A stretch of DNA of 64,000 bases from Escarpia spicata (GCA_963995525.1 OZ023214.1:48143883-48207882); one strand, 5' to 3'. Shown: positions 21,935 through 33,359, counted from the stretch's first letter. Numbers and translations: made by a program. The notes: generated from the sequence alone by a model not told the origin.

Positions 21935-22113
21935 TGTAATGCTTCTCACTGTATGTTAATTATTAATTAACGTCGTCGTAAGGCATCAAATCGAGACCGT
22001 TTTCTGAAACGCACTGTGTGATTTTATTACTAACTCAGGAAGAACAGAACCCGGATGATTAGGCAAGAAACATATATTCCTTATGGACATCACTATAGCA
22101 TGTAATCAACACA
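21935..22113 (-). repeat. 3' LTR of the 3.3-kb Ty3/gypsy element
   Basis: 179 bp, identical to 25101-25279 except at 22074. It begins and ends with the usual TG/CA in the element's orientation. The polypurine tract lies just inside at about 22114-22125. Confidence 0.93.
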
Positions 22114-22234
22114 TCCCCCTTTCTAGGATTAAGAGTCACGATAAATCAGAAAGGAAAGTGTCTGTAAATTAGATTTCCCATTAATGCTAAGGACCACAGA
22201 ATATAGTTCCTATGTCCTCAAACTAATATGACAA

Positions 22235-23188
22235 TTACAAGTCCAGTCGCACTACAGCCTTTCGGACTCTCTCAGAGCGTCGTCGCACAGGTGAAGTCTT
22301 CACAGGCGAGGGCAGCGTCGCGACCTTATCGGCGTCTATCGTCTCTGTCCCGGGAGGTGCCTCAGTCGCCGTCGCTGGCTCTGACGCAGTAGACCCTTGA
22401 GTCTCGGGTAGAGTTGCGGTTTCTGCACGATACGGCTTGAATACTTCTCGCGTTGTGAGTAAGTGTTGACGATTACGGCGCATGACGCGTCCATCCTCAC
22501 ACTGAACGTCATAGGAACGAGGTCCGCTGAGACCTACTACTCTTGCGCGCTCCGACCATCGTCGCCGTCGTGGGTCCTTCACCCGCACCGTGTCGTTTGG
22601 GTGCAACAGCGTCAATGACTTTCCACGATCGTGCGGTGCCGTCTTCCTGGCGTATGTTTCGCGCCGATGTGGCAGTCGAGTTCTCAGCTTTCTACCAAAC
22701 AATAGCTCAGCTGGAGATTTCCCACAGTCTAGTGGTGAGGAGCGATACGCTAGCATGGCGAGATACGCGTCCTCTCCTCGGTCGGCAGCTTTACTGAGCA
22801 ACCGCTTCACAATTTTCACTGCATTTTCAGCAAGTCCGTTTGATTGCGGATAATACGGGCTCGACATCTTATGCTCGATGCCCCGATCTCTGGTGAATTG
22901 TCTGAACTCAGCACTAGCAAACTGCGGACCACCATCAGAGACACACTCCGACGGAATTCCGTATCGAGAAAATAGCGACTTCAAATGGATGATCACCTGT
23001 CGGCTCGATTCGCTCGACAAGAGTGCTATCTCAGGATAGTGCGAGTAATAGTCAATAGTCAGTAAGTACGGAACTTGCTTCAGGTAGAAGATGTCACATG
23101 CTACCTTCGCCCATGGTCGATCTGGTCGCTCATGCATCTGCAGTGGTTGTTGTGGTTGTGCATATCTGTACTCCTGCACACATCGCAT
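22235..23188 (-). pseudogene. Integrase core and C-terminus of the 3.3-kb Ty3/gypsy element
   Basis: A 317-codon frame covers the DDE core: first Asp in LTIDYYSHYPE, second in VSDGGPQF, Glu in SNGLAENAVK. A basic C-terminal region follows, ending near the polypurine tract. Upstream, a frameshift near 23150 within a GTTGTGGTTGTG run separates it from the zinc domain, so integrase cannot be translated continuously. Confidence 0.88.
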
Positions 23189-23189
23189 C

Positions 23190-24207
23190 GTGAGACTGTG
23201 TCATAGACATCTTTATTCATGTTGGGCCAGTACAGAATGTCTCGGGCTCGTCTCTTACACTTCTCGATGCCCAAGTGACCCTCGTGTATTAGCTGGAGCA
23301 TCTCGCCTCTCATGTTCTCAGGCACAACTACACGTTGTCCTTTCAGTAAGACACCATCGACTATGGACAGTTCTTCTAAGAATGTCTTGTAAGGCTTTGG
23401 GCTAACTTCGCTGCCATTTGACATGCTCCGAATCACTTGCTGTAATTCTCGATCGTTTTCAGTCGCCTCTGCTATCTCAGCCCATTTGCGCTCAGACACA
23501 GGCAGACTCGATTTCACTGTACAGACGTGTATGTGCACGTCGCTTTCCGTTATGCTCGTCACCTCCTTCGCAGAGAACGATATCGACAACGTGTCCGCCA
23601 CCACGAGGAGTTTCCCTGGTGTGTACTCTAGCGTCAAGTCGTACTTCTGAATGCGTAATAGGAGACGCTGCAATCTAGGCGGTGCATCACACAGCCGTTT
23701 CTTTGAGATCGCTATCAGCGGCTGGTGGTCTGTCTCAACAGTAACTTTGCGACCATAGATGTAGACGTGAAAACGCTCGCATGCGAATACAACGCCCAGC
23801 TGTTCTTTTTCAATTTGTGCGTCGTCATGGACCTCGAAGCGTACGCTACAGGCATCCACTCGCCGTTCGTCTCTTGTAGCAGCACGGCTCCAATTCCGTC
23901 TTTGGATGCATCACTTGATACTTTGAGTGACTTGCTCTCATCATAGTACTGGAGCACTGGCTGGTTTGACAATGTCTCTTTGATACTATTTCACGCAAGC
24001 TCGTGTTCGCTTTGCCACTGCCAATCACAGTTTTTCTCTAGCAGTAGTCTGAGTGGAGCGGTTCTGGCGGACAGATTCGGTATGTATCGGCCAAGGTACG
24101 TCACCATGCCTAACACCCGCTGTAACTCAGTTACATCAGTCAGTGTTGGCATATCCCGGATCAGGTTTCACACCATCATGGGTGATCACTTCGCCAAGAT
24201 ACGCAAG
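23190..24207 (-). pseudogene. RT C-terminus and RNase H of the 3.3-kb Ty3/gypsy element (defective)
   Basis: The segment starts directly after the deletion with ELAYLGEVITHDGVKPDP (RT thumb). RNase H follows (KVSSDASKDGIGAVLLQE, VETDHQPL, LEYTPGKLLVVADTLS) and then the integrase zinc domain (HLGIEKCKRRARDILYWP...CDVC). A stop near 23990 and a frameshift near 23840 interrupt it. The catalytic YxDD block of RT is absent. Confidence 0.85.
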
Positions 24208-24208
24208 T

Positions 24209-24915
24209 TCATTTATTACACGCCTTGCCATACGCTGGACAAGCGCGCAGTGCATGCGTTGTATCACAACATTTACACTTTGTGGCAGTCTTTCGTTGTT
24301 GTGGCTTCCATTGCTGGCGACGCCCCTTTTGGCAGTAGTTGACTTCACTGGTCGATGCTACTTTATCTGTACTCAGTGACTGAATTTGTCTTTCAGTTGC
24401 CTCTGCCGCCTGGCATATTTTGATTGCTTTATCAAGGTCTAAACTGTCTTCCCTTAGTAAGCGTTCGCGTACCCTTGAACTTGCTATTCCCAATACCAAA
24501 CGGTCCCTGATCATACTGTCTTTGAGACTGTCAAACTGGCATGTATGTGCCTTTATTTTCAAGTCTGTCACAAATTGTTCAATTGGCTCTCCCTGTATTT
24601 GTTTTCGACTATGAAACACGTAGCGTTCATACGTTTAATTCTTTTTGGGGTTACAGTAGGCATTGAACTTCTCAACTACGCTCTCATAGTTCCCTCCCTC
24701 TTCCTGAGTAAACGAAAACGTGTTGTAGACCTCGATGGCCTGTTTTCTAGCAACATGGGTGATGGAGCAACAGTGCTATTTTTTGCTTAGACGGTTTTGT
24801 ATCATGACCAGTTGCTACCATGTACAGTTCAAACTGTTGCTTGAATTTGCGCCAATTTTCTGATATATTTCCAACCAAAACAAGTTAATCTGGCTGTCTG
24901 ATTGAATCAGCCATG
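24209..24915 (-). pseudogene. gag of the 3.3-kb Ty3/gypsy element (defective)
   Basis: The ATG at 24915 opens MADSIRQPD and meets a stop at codon 10. Reading continues with gag-like sequence, and a good frame resumes at 24619-24209 (LVLGIASSRVRERLLRE, typical retrotransposon capsid C-terminus). It ends with half a zinc knuckle (CKCCDTTHALRACPAYGKAC), cut by the internal deletion. It could not make a normal Gag. Confidence 0.8.
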
Positions 24916-25100
24916 ATTGTCTACACTGTTATTGATGGACACATTATCGCCCTGCCAAGCGGCTTGCGCGCCATGACATTAACCTTGACAGCTTCGCCGG
25001 TGATAAAAGACAATTGTCAAAATTCCACTCCGTTGCGTATTTATCGGTTTCGGCGTTTCGAATTCTGGTGTGTTGTCTCTGCTCCGTGTTTCTGACACCA

Positions 25101-25279
25101 TGTAATGCTTCTCACTGTATGTTAATTATTAATTAACGTCGTCGTAAGGCATCAAATCGAGACCGTTTTCTGAAACGCACTGTGTGATTTTATTACTAAC
25201 TCAGGAAGAACAGAACCCGGATGATTAGGCAAGAAACATCTATTCCTTATGGACATCACTATAGCATGTAATCAACACA
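25101..25279 (-). repeat. 5' LTR of the 3.3-kb Ty3/gypsy element
   Basis: 179 bp, the promoter-side LTR in the element's orientation. The tRNA primer-binding site (TGGTGTCAGAAAC...) begins at 25100 and reads leftward. Confidence 0.93.
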
Positions 25280-25284
25280 AATTC

Positions 25285-25635
25285 CTGCGTATATCCAGCG
25301 ACAAACTTGTAGATAAGATAATCATCTTTACGGTGATATCAAAAAATATATAAAATTATGTGATTGCAATTTCATGTACAGTTTGAAACAACAGACCACA
25401 CCGTCGCTCGCCGTGCTAAAGGATAGGTCGCGCTCAGCGGCCCTGCTTATGATGACGTCAGCAACTTCTGACGAGCTGGTTGCTTTGTGACACGCAAATG
25501 TCCAATCCAAGTATGAGCGGGCTTAGTGATATGAATTCTCAATAAACAGGCTTCGTATTTGGCACAATAATTGACAAGAGTATTAAGTTTAGATATACGA
25601 AGTTTCAAAGACATTTAACATTTAGTTTCACTTAA
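25285..25635. other. Short intergenic gap between LTR element and LINE
   Basis: Nothing recognised. A 60-codon minus-strand frame here has no motif. Confidence 0.4.
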
Positions 25636-25639
25636 TCTT

Positions 25640-27780
25640 TAAGAATCACAGTCAAGCGGCAACACCGCAAGAATCCGAAGATTCACAACTAGAAGATTCA
25701 GTGTTCGTAAGATGTATATTGCATTACTTGTACCTTTATCTTCTACAAATCCACATTGTTCTTCAGCAATTTCCGGCTTTATTTTGTTTCTCATCCTGGT
25801 CATAATAATTTTAAGCAACATCTTGGTGAAGTGACTCATGATACTAATTGTACGGTGTAGTTCACATTCAACTGCGCCTGGTTTCTTTGGTATTGCTACA
25901 AAAATGGATCTTGATAAATCAGTTGGGATTCTTCCGGTGTCCTATATTTTTTTCAAGAAGTCTGTTACTATATCAATACCAAATTCATCTAAACACTCAA
26001 TCATTTCAATGGTAATATTATCTGGTCCAGCAGCTTTCCCCTTTTTTCATTGATCTTATGGTTTTTCGAACCTCGTCCTTCAATATAGGAGGACCATCAA
26101 AGTTCTTCTTAATTGATGGTCTTTCACCCCTTTCATCATCGTTCAGTTCACCAATATATTCTGACCATCTCTCGAGTATTTTGTCTTTGTCCATTAGTAT
26201 GTTTCCTTCTTTAGATTTCAGGCAACCTGTAGCTGAGCTTGTTCTTTTCCTTGTGATTTCTCTTATTCTAGCATGCATGGATTTTGTGTCGTGCTTATGC
26301 TTCTGTTCAATTTCTTTGTATTGTTCATTAAGCCATTTCTCTTTCGCTAGATTACATTTGGCCGTTTGTTCATCGCTACATATGTATTACGATTTTGCTT
26401 AATTTTCCTCCTTTCGTCCATCAACTTTAGAATATCGTCAGTAATCCATTTTTTATTTACTTTTCTGCACTGCCTAGGAATAGTTTCTTCTGCAGCCTGT
26501 GTAATTGATTTCTTCATTTGTTCCCATTGGTCGTCCACATCTTGAATCTCATTTAGAACATTGAAACTGTTTCGAAGCTACATTAAATTTCTCTGTGATC
26601 GCTGAATCTGATTTTAGTACATTCATGTCCAGTTTAATGTTCCTTGTTACTCTTTTCCTTTTCTTCAGTTTCAGCCGGAACGTGGCTCGCACTGGCACAT
26701 GGTCGGAATCGCAGTCTGCCCCTGGAAAGGTCTTTGCCACCAGTAAGGCATTTCTAAATCTTTTACTGACCAGGATATAAGCAACTTGGTTCCGTGTTCG
26801 GTCTCCTGGACTTTGCCAAGTCCAAAGTCTTCTTGGGTGTTGTTGGAACCAGGTGTTTCCTACAATCATGTCATGAGATTTTGCCCACTCTATTAGTTTA
26901 TCTCCTCTCTCGTTTCTGCTCCCCAGTCCATGTGGTCCAACTATGTCTTCACATCTTTCCCCACCAACTTTAGCATTAAAGTCTCCCATGACTATTACAA
27001 TCTCCTGTGATTTGCAATGTGATTTTGTCAATTTAAGATAATTATAAAATGTATCGTGCTCTTCATCAGATTTGTCTGCGGTTGGTGCATACGCTTGTAT
27101 AATGTTAATGTTAAATGGTTTGCCACTGATTTTCACCAAGAGGATGCGATCCGATATGGTCCAGTATCCAAGTAAGCATTTTGCTCTTTCTTCATCCAAC
27201 AGAATTCCAACTCCCCTTTCATGTTTATCGTCTCCTGAGTAAATTATTGTGTAATTATCTGATGTCACCAGTCCTGCCCCTGTCCATCTAACTTCACACA
27301 TTCCCATTATATTTATCCTCAGTCTTGTCGCTTCTTGTTTTATGTTATCTAAGTTTTCCTTTCTGATATAGAGTTCTTACGTTCCATGTAGCAATATTCA
27401 AAATCTTTATGTTGCGCACAGTAGCTGGATAACGATCTGGTGTCACCTGTCGCACACTACTATCCCTACCGAGCGAGGTGGTCCTGTCAGGACTGCCAGA
27501 ACAACAGTTCACGCCGTTAACGTTATTTTCTGTGGTTTTGTGGGTCATGATTGTCTTTGGAAAGATACAACGGTGGTTTCCGATTATATTTTGCCGGTTT
27601 TCGATTTGGTTTATTCCAAGGAACAGTGGCTCGTACTGAGCTGTGCTCGCCGCCGTTGTCCACAGAACTGGATCTTCCGCCGTCAGAACTGAGGGGATGT
27701 TGTCCATCACATCCTCTGCTTCGCTATTTGCCCCATAGCTGGAACATGATTTGTGAGGGTCGACATCTTGGAGATATCGT
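25640..27780 (-). pseudogene. RTE-like LINE: APE endonuclease plus start of reverse transcriptase
   Basis: The N-terminal part is at 27345-27710 (LNIATWNVRTLYQKGK). After a frameshift, a 252-codon endonuclease frame runs 27307-26549: MCEVRW, QAYAPTAD, IVMGDFNAKVG, SDHVPV. A linker follows, and the first RT blocks at 25640-26060 (PEIAEEQCGFVEDKGT, YILRTL). The catalytic endonuclease motifs look intact, but frame changes near 27330, 26540 and 26000 and a 3' truncation near 25650 remove most of RT. Type is inferred from the GDFNAKVG/CGFVEDKGT style. Confidence 0.8.
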
Positions 27781-27889
27781 GAGTAACAGGGTTGTAATGG
27801 TGGTTGCCATCCTGCTGTCTAGAGGTAGGCAGAGTAAACGTGTAAAGTGGTATAGGAAGCAGTAACAAGGTTATGTTCCCAACTTTCCA

Positions 27890-28155
27890 TTATAAAACGG
27901 TGTGACAGCGGTTCGAGTGCGTGCGGCGGCGAACCGAGTGCGGCAGCGACTCCACGTAGCGGGTCGGTCAACGGAACCGGGCGAAGGCGTACTTGCAGCG
28001 GCGGTGTAACAGCGGTTCTAGCGTGCGGGCGGCAGCGGACCGAGTGGTGCGGCGGCGGTCAGAGCGAGCGTGCGGCGGAGACACGTGTCCGGCGATCGCG
28101 GCGGGGACGAATGTCGTCGGCAGACCGAGTAGTGCAGCGGCGGTCAGAGCTATGG
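27890..28155. repeat. GC-rich block with internal subrepeats, left of the Gmr1-like element
   Basis: Variants of GCGGCGGTCAGAGC and GACCGAGTRGTGCRGCGG recur in tandem, making this far more GC-rich than its surroundings. About 50 bp (GAGCGTGCGGCGGAGACACG...) and GGTCAACGGAACCGG recur in the same orientation at 34620-34750, on the other side of the LTR element. It may be the remains of an outer element into which the Gmr1-like element inserted. Confidence 0.5.
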
Positions 28156-28930
28156 TGATGTAGGAATAAAACATTTATTTTGTCTTGCGCTGTTCCCTGT
28201 TTGCGCTGCAGGCGGGTATCTTATGTTGCGTAAGGAATGGGATGGCCGTGCATGCCTTGTATTGCATAACATGCAGCTCGTTCAGGACAGCTGGACAGAG
28301 TGGTCGTTGGGGATGACGCTGAATAGTTAGTATACAGGCGCTGTAAAATAGTCTAGTGTGGTCGGTCGAAGGTAGTTCGTCAGGAAAAGCTTCGACAGTG
28401 AGAAGGACTGTCCGGTGGTGGTTGACAGTGTCGCATTTGGCGGGCAGTCTAGTGTGGTCGGTCAAATGTAGCGCACCAAGGATGCTACGACAGTGAGAGG
28501 AGCGTCCAATATTGGTTGACTGTGCCGCACGTATTTAGCGGACACTCGGTGCATGGTTGACTGCGCCGTAATTGGTGGACAGTCAGAAGCCGAATCACAT
28601 TTGTCGGCAAGAGGCGATGAGCGACGTGGCGAGATATCCGGGACACGACGCCCGGGAACGACACATTACGTGGCGTAATATTCGTGATCGATGCCCGAGA
28701 ACGACACATCACGTGGCGTGACATTCGCGACGTGACGCCTGGGAACGACACATAACGTGGCGTGACGTCCGTATCGACGCATAGGTAGACACGTGAGTCG
28801 TGATCAAACGATATTATCGACGATATTATTTGATGATTTAGTTGCGTTCGAACGATCCGCTTCTGTGTTAATTGTGTAAGTGTTAATCTATTGTATTCAC
28901 ATGCGTGTACCATTGTTGTTGTATTCATTA
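28156..28930 (+). repeat. 5' LTR of the Gmr1-like element
   Basis: It begins TGATGTAGGAATAAAACATT and matches 33416 onward for its full length, with many substitutions and indels. It contains three ~44-bp tandem units (starting about 28653, 28697, 28741) of the GGGAACGACACATCACGTGG type. The exact 3' boundary is uncertain (28922-28987). Confidence 0.75.
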
Positions 28931-29429
28931 TACAACCATTAAACACGTTGTTGGCTGGCAATTGTGGCTTAGTTCAATGGTAATTACAAATTGGCGTGCG
29001 CGCCAGAATAATGTTTAGTTAAATTTTTGATATAACGTACATGTTTCTGTTTGGTTGTTAGTGTTTATGGAACTGTTAGTGTTTATGGAACTGTTACGAG
29101 GTATTGATGACGAAATCAGTAGCTGACAACAACAAACGATGAACTGTTCGTCAGGCGCAGATCGGTAAGCGGATCACTTGCAGTTTTTTTGTATCCCATT
29201 CGCATGACATTAGTTGATTTTATACTTGCATAGTGATATTAATTGCTAGTTTCAAGCAATTACAATGATTCAGTTGTTTCACAGAAATGTTACGTTGCAT
29301 TATCGTATTAGTTATGGTGATGTATCGACGACCACTGTAGCTATGTCAAACTCTTAAACACTACGAAATATCATTGACTGTGTAGTGTATTGATGAGTAA
29401 ATATAGCTACAGGTGAACTAAGAGAGCTA

Positions 29430-30210
29430 ATAGAATTGGCTAAGTTACCCCCTTTCCACGAACGGAGTGATGACTTAGATGCATATCTGCACCCTTTCGA
29501 GGGGTATGCTACGATGCATGGTTGGTCAAAAGAGCGAAATACATCTAACCTAAGTGCGCTGTTAAAGGGTAATGCTTTGTAACTATTTCATCGTATGGAC
29601 ATTGACGACAGTAATGACTCTGATTTGAGGGCCTTCGAGACTTGCTTATCAAAGAGCAAGTGTTAGGGGTTGGGTACACAGATTTACGAGTGTTCATTGA
29701 GGAAAGATCACCTGACTCGTTCAAAGAGATGTGCGTTATTGCAGAGCAGTATATAAAAGCTCATTGCAAAACATTTAGACACTGGTGGATGTCTGATAAG
29801 AGTAAGAGTGAATGTCGTGACAGTATAGGACCAGATAAGGTGGACAGAAACCGACCTGTGGAAACATCAACACATTCTGGCAGTAGCATAGGACAGTCGC
29901 GTCAATACAACCCGAGTACGCCTCATACAGGTCGTACATGTTGGATATGTGGTTTTGCTAAACACATTGCACGGAATTGCACTCAGAAAAAGATACAACT
30001 AGATGTGAAGAGAGACAAGGCGAGATTCAACGAAACAGCACTACTGTTCAAAGGGGGTATAAAGGTGGCTACGGAAATGTCCGCTGCGTTGAGGATAAAG
30101 ATGGAAAGAAATTCCAATTACTGGAAATTACCGCTTTTGCAGCTAACCAAGATAAAGGTACGGCAGTCGGAGTAAACGGACGACCAAACTTGGTAGAAGT
30201 CTTATGATAT
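29430..30210 (+). pseudogene. gag of the Gmr1-like element
   Basis: LPPFHERSDDLDAYLHPFEG starts a capsid-like region interrupted by a stop near 29580. The open frame 29642-30175 includes a CCHC zinc knuckle (CWICGFAKHIARNC, near 29940-29980). It is decayed and unable to make a full Gag. Confidence 0.75.
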
Positions 30211-30780
30211 AGTAGCTGTTCCACAATGGTCATCAGAGAGGATCTTTGTGATCCAGATGACTTAATTCACAGGGGAAGTCAGAGGCTGCGTGATGATGGA
30301 CGGAAGAGTAGTCGAAGTTCCAGTAGTAACCAAAATGGTAGACACCCTGTACTACACCGAGATAACGGAAGGCGTAGCTACGGACTCACCCTAATTTATG
30401 ATTTGGTCATTGGAAACCTTCCTGGAGCTCGGAACCAGGAGGATCCAGACACTAAATGGGAAATACTTGAATTAGAGCAAACCATGCTAAATGCACAGAA
30501 GACAGTAAACAGTGATGAAATAAATGGCGAGATGACTGGTCATGAGATGACGGGAGGGTTATCAACCACTGTTAGCGCAGAGAAAACAGTAGACATTGAT
30601 AAGATCAATGACGATATAACTGACCATGAGGTGACAGCGGCGGTAGAGACACGCTCACAAAGCAAGCACAAACCGCTACGACCCTTGAAAGTAGCTAAAA
30701 CAAAGGTGGTCAATGTGTACAGTGCAGAGTTCAGAAGGCTACAAGAAACAAGCAAAACTCTAGACAAACTACGGTGAAGG
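30160..30780 (+). pseudogene. Protease remnant and linker of the Gmr1-like element
   Basis: The frame contains STMVIREDLCDPDDLI near 30220 and, after a shift, YDLVIGNLPGARNQEDPD near 30400, both typical of the protease-linker region of Ty3/gypsy elements. The catalytic DTG is replaced by unrelated residues. A long hydrophilic tail (EKTVDIDKINDDITDHEV) contains two diverged copies of a short repeat. I do not read it as a host gene. Confidence 0.65.
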
Positions 30781-30929
30781 ATTTCTGAAAAGGGTACAGA
30801 GAAGCCGAAACAGTGGGGTATCTAAGTGTACTATATAGACGAGAACAATGGATAGATGTCCAGATAGGTCACATCTCCACCGGAGAAAGGATCAGTAGTA
30901 CACAAACAACTAGTGTTATCTCTCTCTCT

Positions 30930-31830
30930 TTGCCTGAATCAATGCTAGAATTAGCTCACGATTCAATATTGGCTGGTCATTTGGCTACTAAGAAGACATA
31001 TGACAGAGTAACGTCGAATTTCTTTTGACCAGGTGCGTATAACGATGTTACGAAATATTGCCAGTCATGCGACATATGTCAACGAACAGTACCGAAAAGC
31101 AGATGCGGAAAGACACTACTGGTTTGTATGCCAATCATTGGTGAACCATTCGATCGGGTAGCGACAGACTTGGTCGGATCACTACCAATGTCCGGACGAA
31201 TGGACGATGGATTTTGACTTTGGTTGATTGTGCCACACGATATCCAGAAGCCGTTCCCGTGAAAGGCATTGATACTATAGAGTGTGCAGGGGAATTGGTA
31301 AACATATTCAGCAGGATAAGCATTCCTAGAGAGATATTGAGCGACCGAGGATCTCAGTTCGTTTCAGATCTAATGCGTGAGATTTCGCGTCTCTTATCTG
31401 TTCGACAGCTTCACAAGACTCCATATCATACACAGTGTAACGGCTTAGTGGAAAGATTCAATGACACAATTCGTCGAATTCTGCAAAAGATGGCAGCCGA
31501 GAAACCACATGATTGGCTTAGCTATATGCCAGCGGTATTGTTCTCCTACAGGGAAGTTCCCCAGGAGAGTTTATAATTTTCTGTACAAGGACCCATGAGC
31601 GTTCTACGAGATATATGGACAAACAAAGACACAGAGGAACCTACATATCAGTACGTGCTGGAGTTGAGAGAGAGACAAGAGGAAACGTGCAAGCTGGCAC
31701 GTTAGGAAGGCACAGAGCACACAGCACAAGTGGCTTAACAGAAAGGCCAGAGTGAAAGATCTTAAAGTGGGTGACCAAGTGTTGTTACTTCTGCCAACTA
31801 AGATGAACACGCTAGAGAGGCAGTGGTAAG
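30930..31830 (+). pseudogene. Integrase of the Gmr1-like element
   Basis: The zinc domain (LAHDSILAGHLATKKTYDR ... CQSCDIC) is at 30945-31085. The catalytic core at 31214-31576 shows LVDCATRYPEAVPVKG (Asp), LSDRGSQFVSDLM (Asp) and CNGLVERFND (Glu), so the DDE triad is readable. A stop near 31025, another before the core, and a frame break near 31576 inactivate it. It lies upstream of the RT, which is the unusual feature. Confidence 0.85.
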
Positions 31831-32149
31831 GTGATAGAAAATGATTATGTTATTGATCTGTTAAATATGTTACGCAAGTATAACACGACGAAACCAGTAG
31901 AAGAAAGGATGGCATTAGTAGTAGGTAGTAGACATATTGATATAGTCGTAGAAGGTACGGCTGAATGTGATCCGTCAGAAAATGGTTTCAATGCCCTGGA
32001 GAAGGTACATGTGACGACATAAAATAGTGTCCACTCTGAGCCACACAGACATGAGAAGACGTCAAAATCAGCCAAGATATTGATCAAGACCAACAACGAG
32101 AAGTGAAAGACTTAAGAGAGTATTGCGATGTACCGACAGACATTCCAAG

Positions 32150-32800
32150 GAAGTCGGACCTAACGGAATGTACAATCGAATTGACCGATGATGTCCCTTT
32201 CAGAGTCAAAACTTACCCAGTACCATAAGCGCTGAAAGAGGAGATGGGTAAAGAAGTCAATGAGAATCTAAAGAGAGATATCATTGAGTCGTCCATGTCG
32301 CGATATGCCAGTTCCCCTGTTGTAGTGAGGAAATCGGACGGGTCGGTTAGATACTGCATTGATTTCTGCAGACTAAATGCTAAAACTGTATTTGATGCAG
32401 AACCAGTGCCGAATCAGGAAGTTGTTCTAAATAAGATGGGAAATGACAATTTTATTTATTGCATATATTTAGCGAAAGGGTTTTGGCAAGTACCTATTGG
32501 AGAGGAGGATCGTAAATATACAGCGTTTCCTACGAACCAAGGCTTAATGCATTACAAATACATGCCATTTGGTCTTGTGAATGCCCTAACAATATTTTTC
32601 AGAATGGTTCGGAAATTGCTACACGACATGCCTAGCGTTGATTCGTATGTAGATGACACAGTGCCGCACACAGTGACGTGGGATAACCACAAGTGAGCGC
32701 TACGACAGGTGCTTGAAAGACTACGACGACACGGATTGACCGCCAAACCTGAATTTGACCTGTTCCCTATTGGGATATGTTGAGGGAGGTGGGACCCCGA
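32150..32800 (+). pseudogene. Reverse transcriptase of the Gmr1-like element
   Basis: The open frame 32244-32696 shows SPVVVRKSDGSVRYCIDFCR, YLAKGFWQVPIGEEDRKYTA, YKYMPFGLVNALT and SYVDDT, i.e. Ty3/gypsy RT blocks in order with a YVDD active-site variant. The preceding primer-grip approach (32150-32230) and following thumb are shifted out of frame. Confidence 0.85.
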
Positions 32801-32989
32801 AGCCACAGCATAAGAAGGTAGACCAGATTCTAGGCATGAGAAAGCCAGACACCAAAAAGAACTGAGGTCATTTCTGGGTACAATTGGTTATTATAAAAAA
32901 TCATTGATAACTACGCCAATAAGGCAAAACCACTGACAGATAAACTGAAGAAGGGAGAACCTAATCAGATTAGTTGAAGCCTTAAAGAG

Positions 32990-33359
32990 AGAATTGACCC
33001 GAAAATCAATCGTTTGTCAAGAGCATGATGGGGTGAACATGCCAGTTACATATGTCAGCAGAAAACTTAGCGAGACAAAGTGTCGCTACTTGACAATCGA
33101 ACGGGAATGCCTAGGATTGTTCTGGGCTACAAAATGATTACACGTCTGCTTGTATTGTAGAGAATTCGTGTTAGAAACAGATCATCGGCCTTTAACCTTT
33201 ATGAATCGTACTAACATCAGTAATGATCGTGTCATGCGCTGGGCCTTGCATCTGCAAATGTACCGATATCGTGTGCGCATTGTTAAGGGTAGAGATAACA
33301 CCACCGCAGATTTCCTAAGCCGCTGCGGGGTAAACAAGATTTACAGTGATTTGTTTTAA
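32990..33359 (+). pseudogene. RNase H of the Gmr1-like element
   Basis: MPVTYVSRKLSETKCRYLTI, then (after a stop) EFVLETDHRPLTFM, VMRWALHLQMYRYR and VKGRDNTTADFLSR, all standard Ty3/gypsy RNase H blocks. It ends about 60 bp before the 3' LTR, consistent with RNase H being the last pol domain. Confidence 0.85.

Larger units (their letters stand above)
21935..25279 (-). mobile_element. Ty3/gypsy LTR retrotransposon, structurally complete, internally deleted
   Basis: Two 179-bp LTRs (21935-22113 and 25101-25279) differ at one base (A at 22074, C at 25240). The 5-bp duplication AATTC flanks the whole unit (21930-21934 and 25280-25284). In the minus orientation the LTR reads TGTGTTG...CATTACA. 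A primer-binding site begins TGGTGTCAGAAACACGG directly after the 5' LTR, and a polypurine tract (AAAGGGGGA) directly precedes the 3' LTR. Coding order is gag, [deletion], end of RT, RNase H, integrase. Protease and the catalytic half of RT are missing. The interior also carries stops (for example gag codon 10) and frameshifts. The near-identical LTRs indicate recent insertion of an already defective copy. Confidence 0.93.

Noticed and set aside
22543..24790. Many plus-strand ORFs of 60-120 codons
   Set aside because: Antisense shadows of the minus-strand Ty3/gypsy element.
30226..30777. Host gene of 183 codons
   Set aside because: Lies between gag and integrase of the Gmr1-like element and contains protease-region motifs (YDLVIGN, GARNQEDPD).
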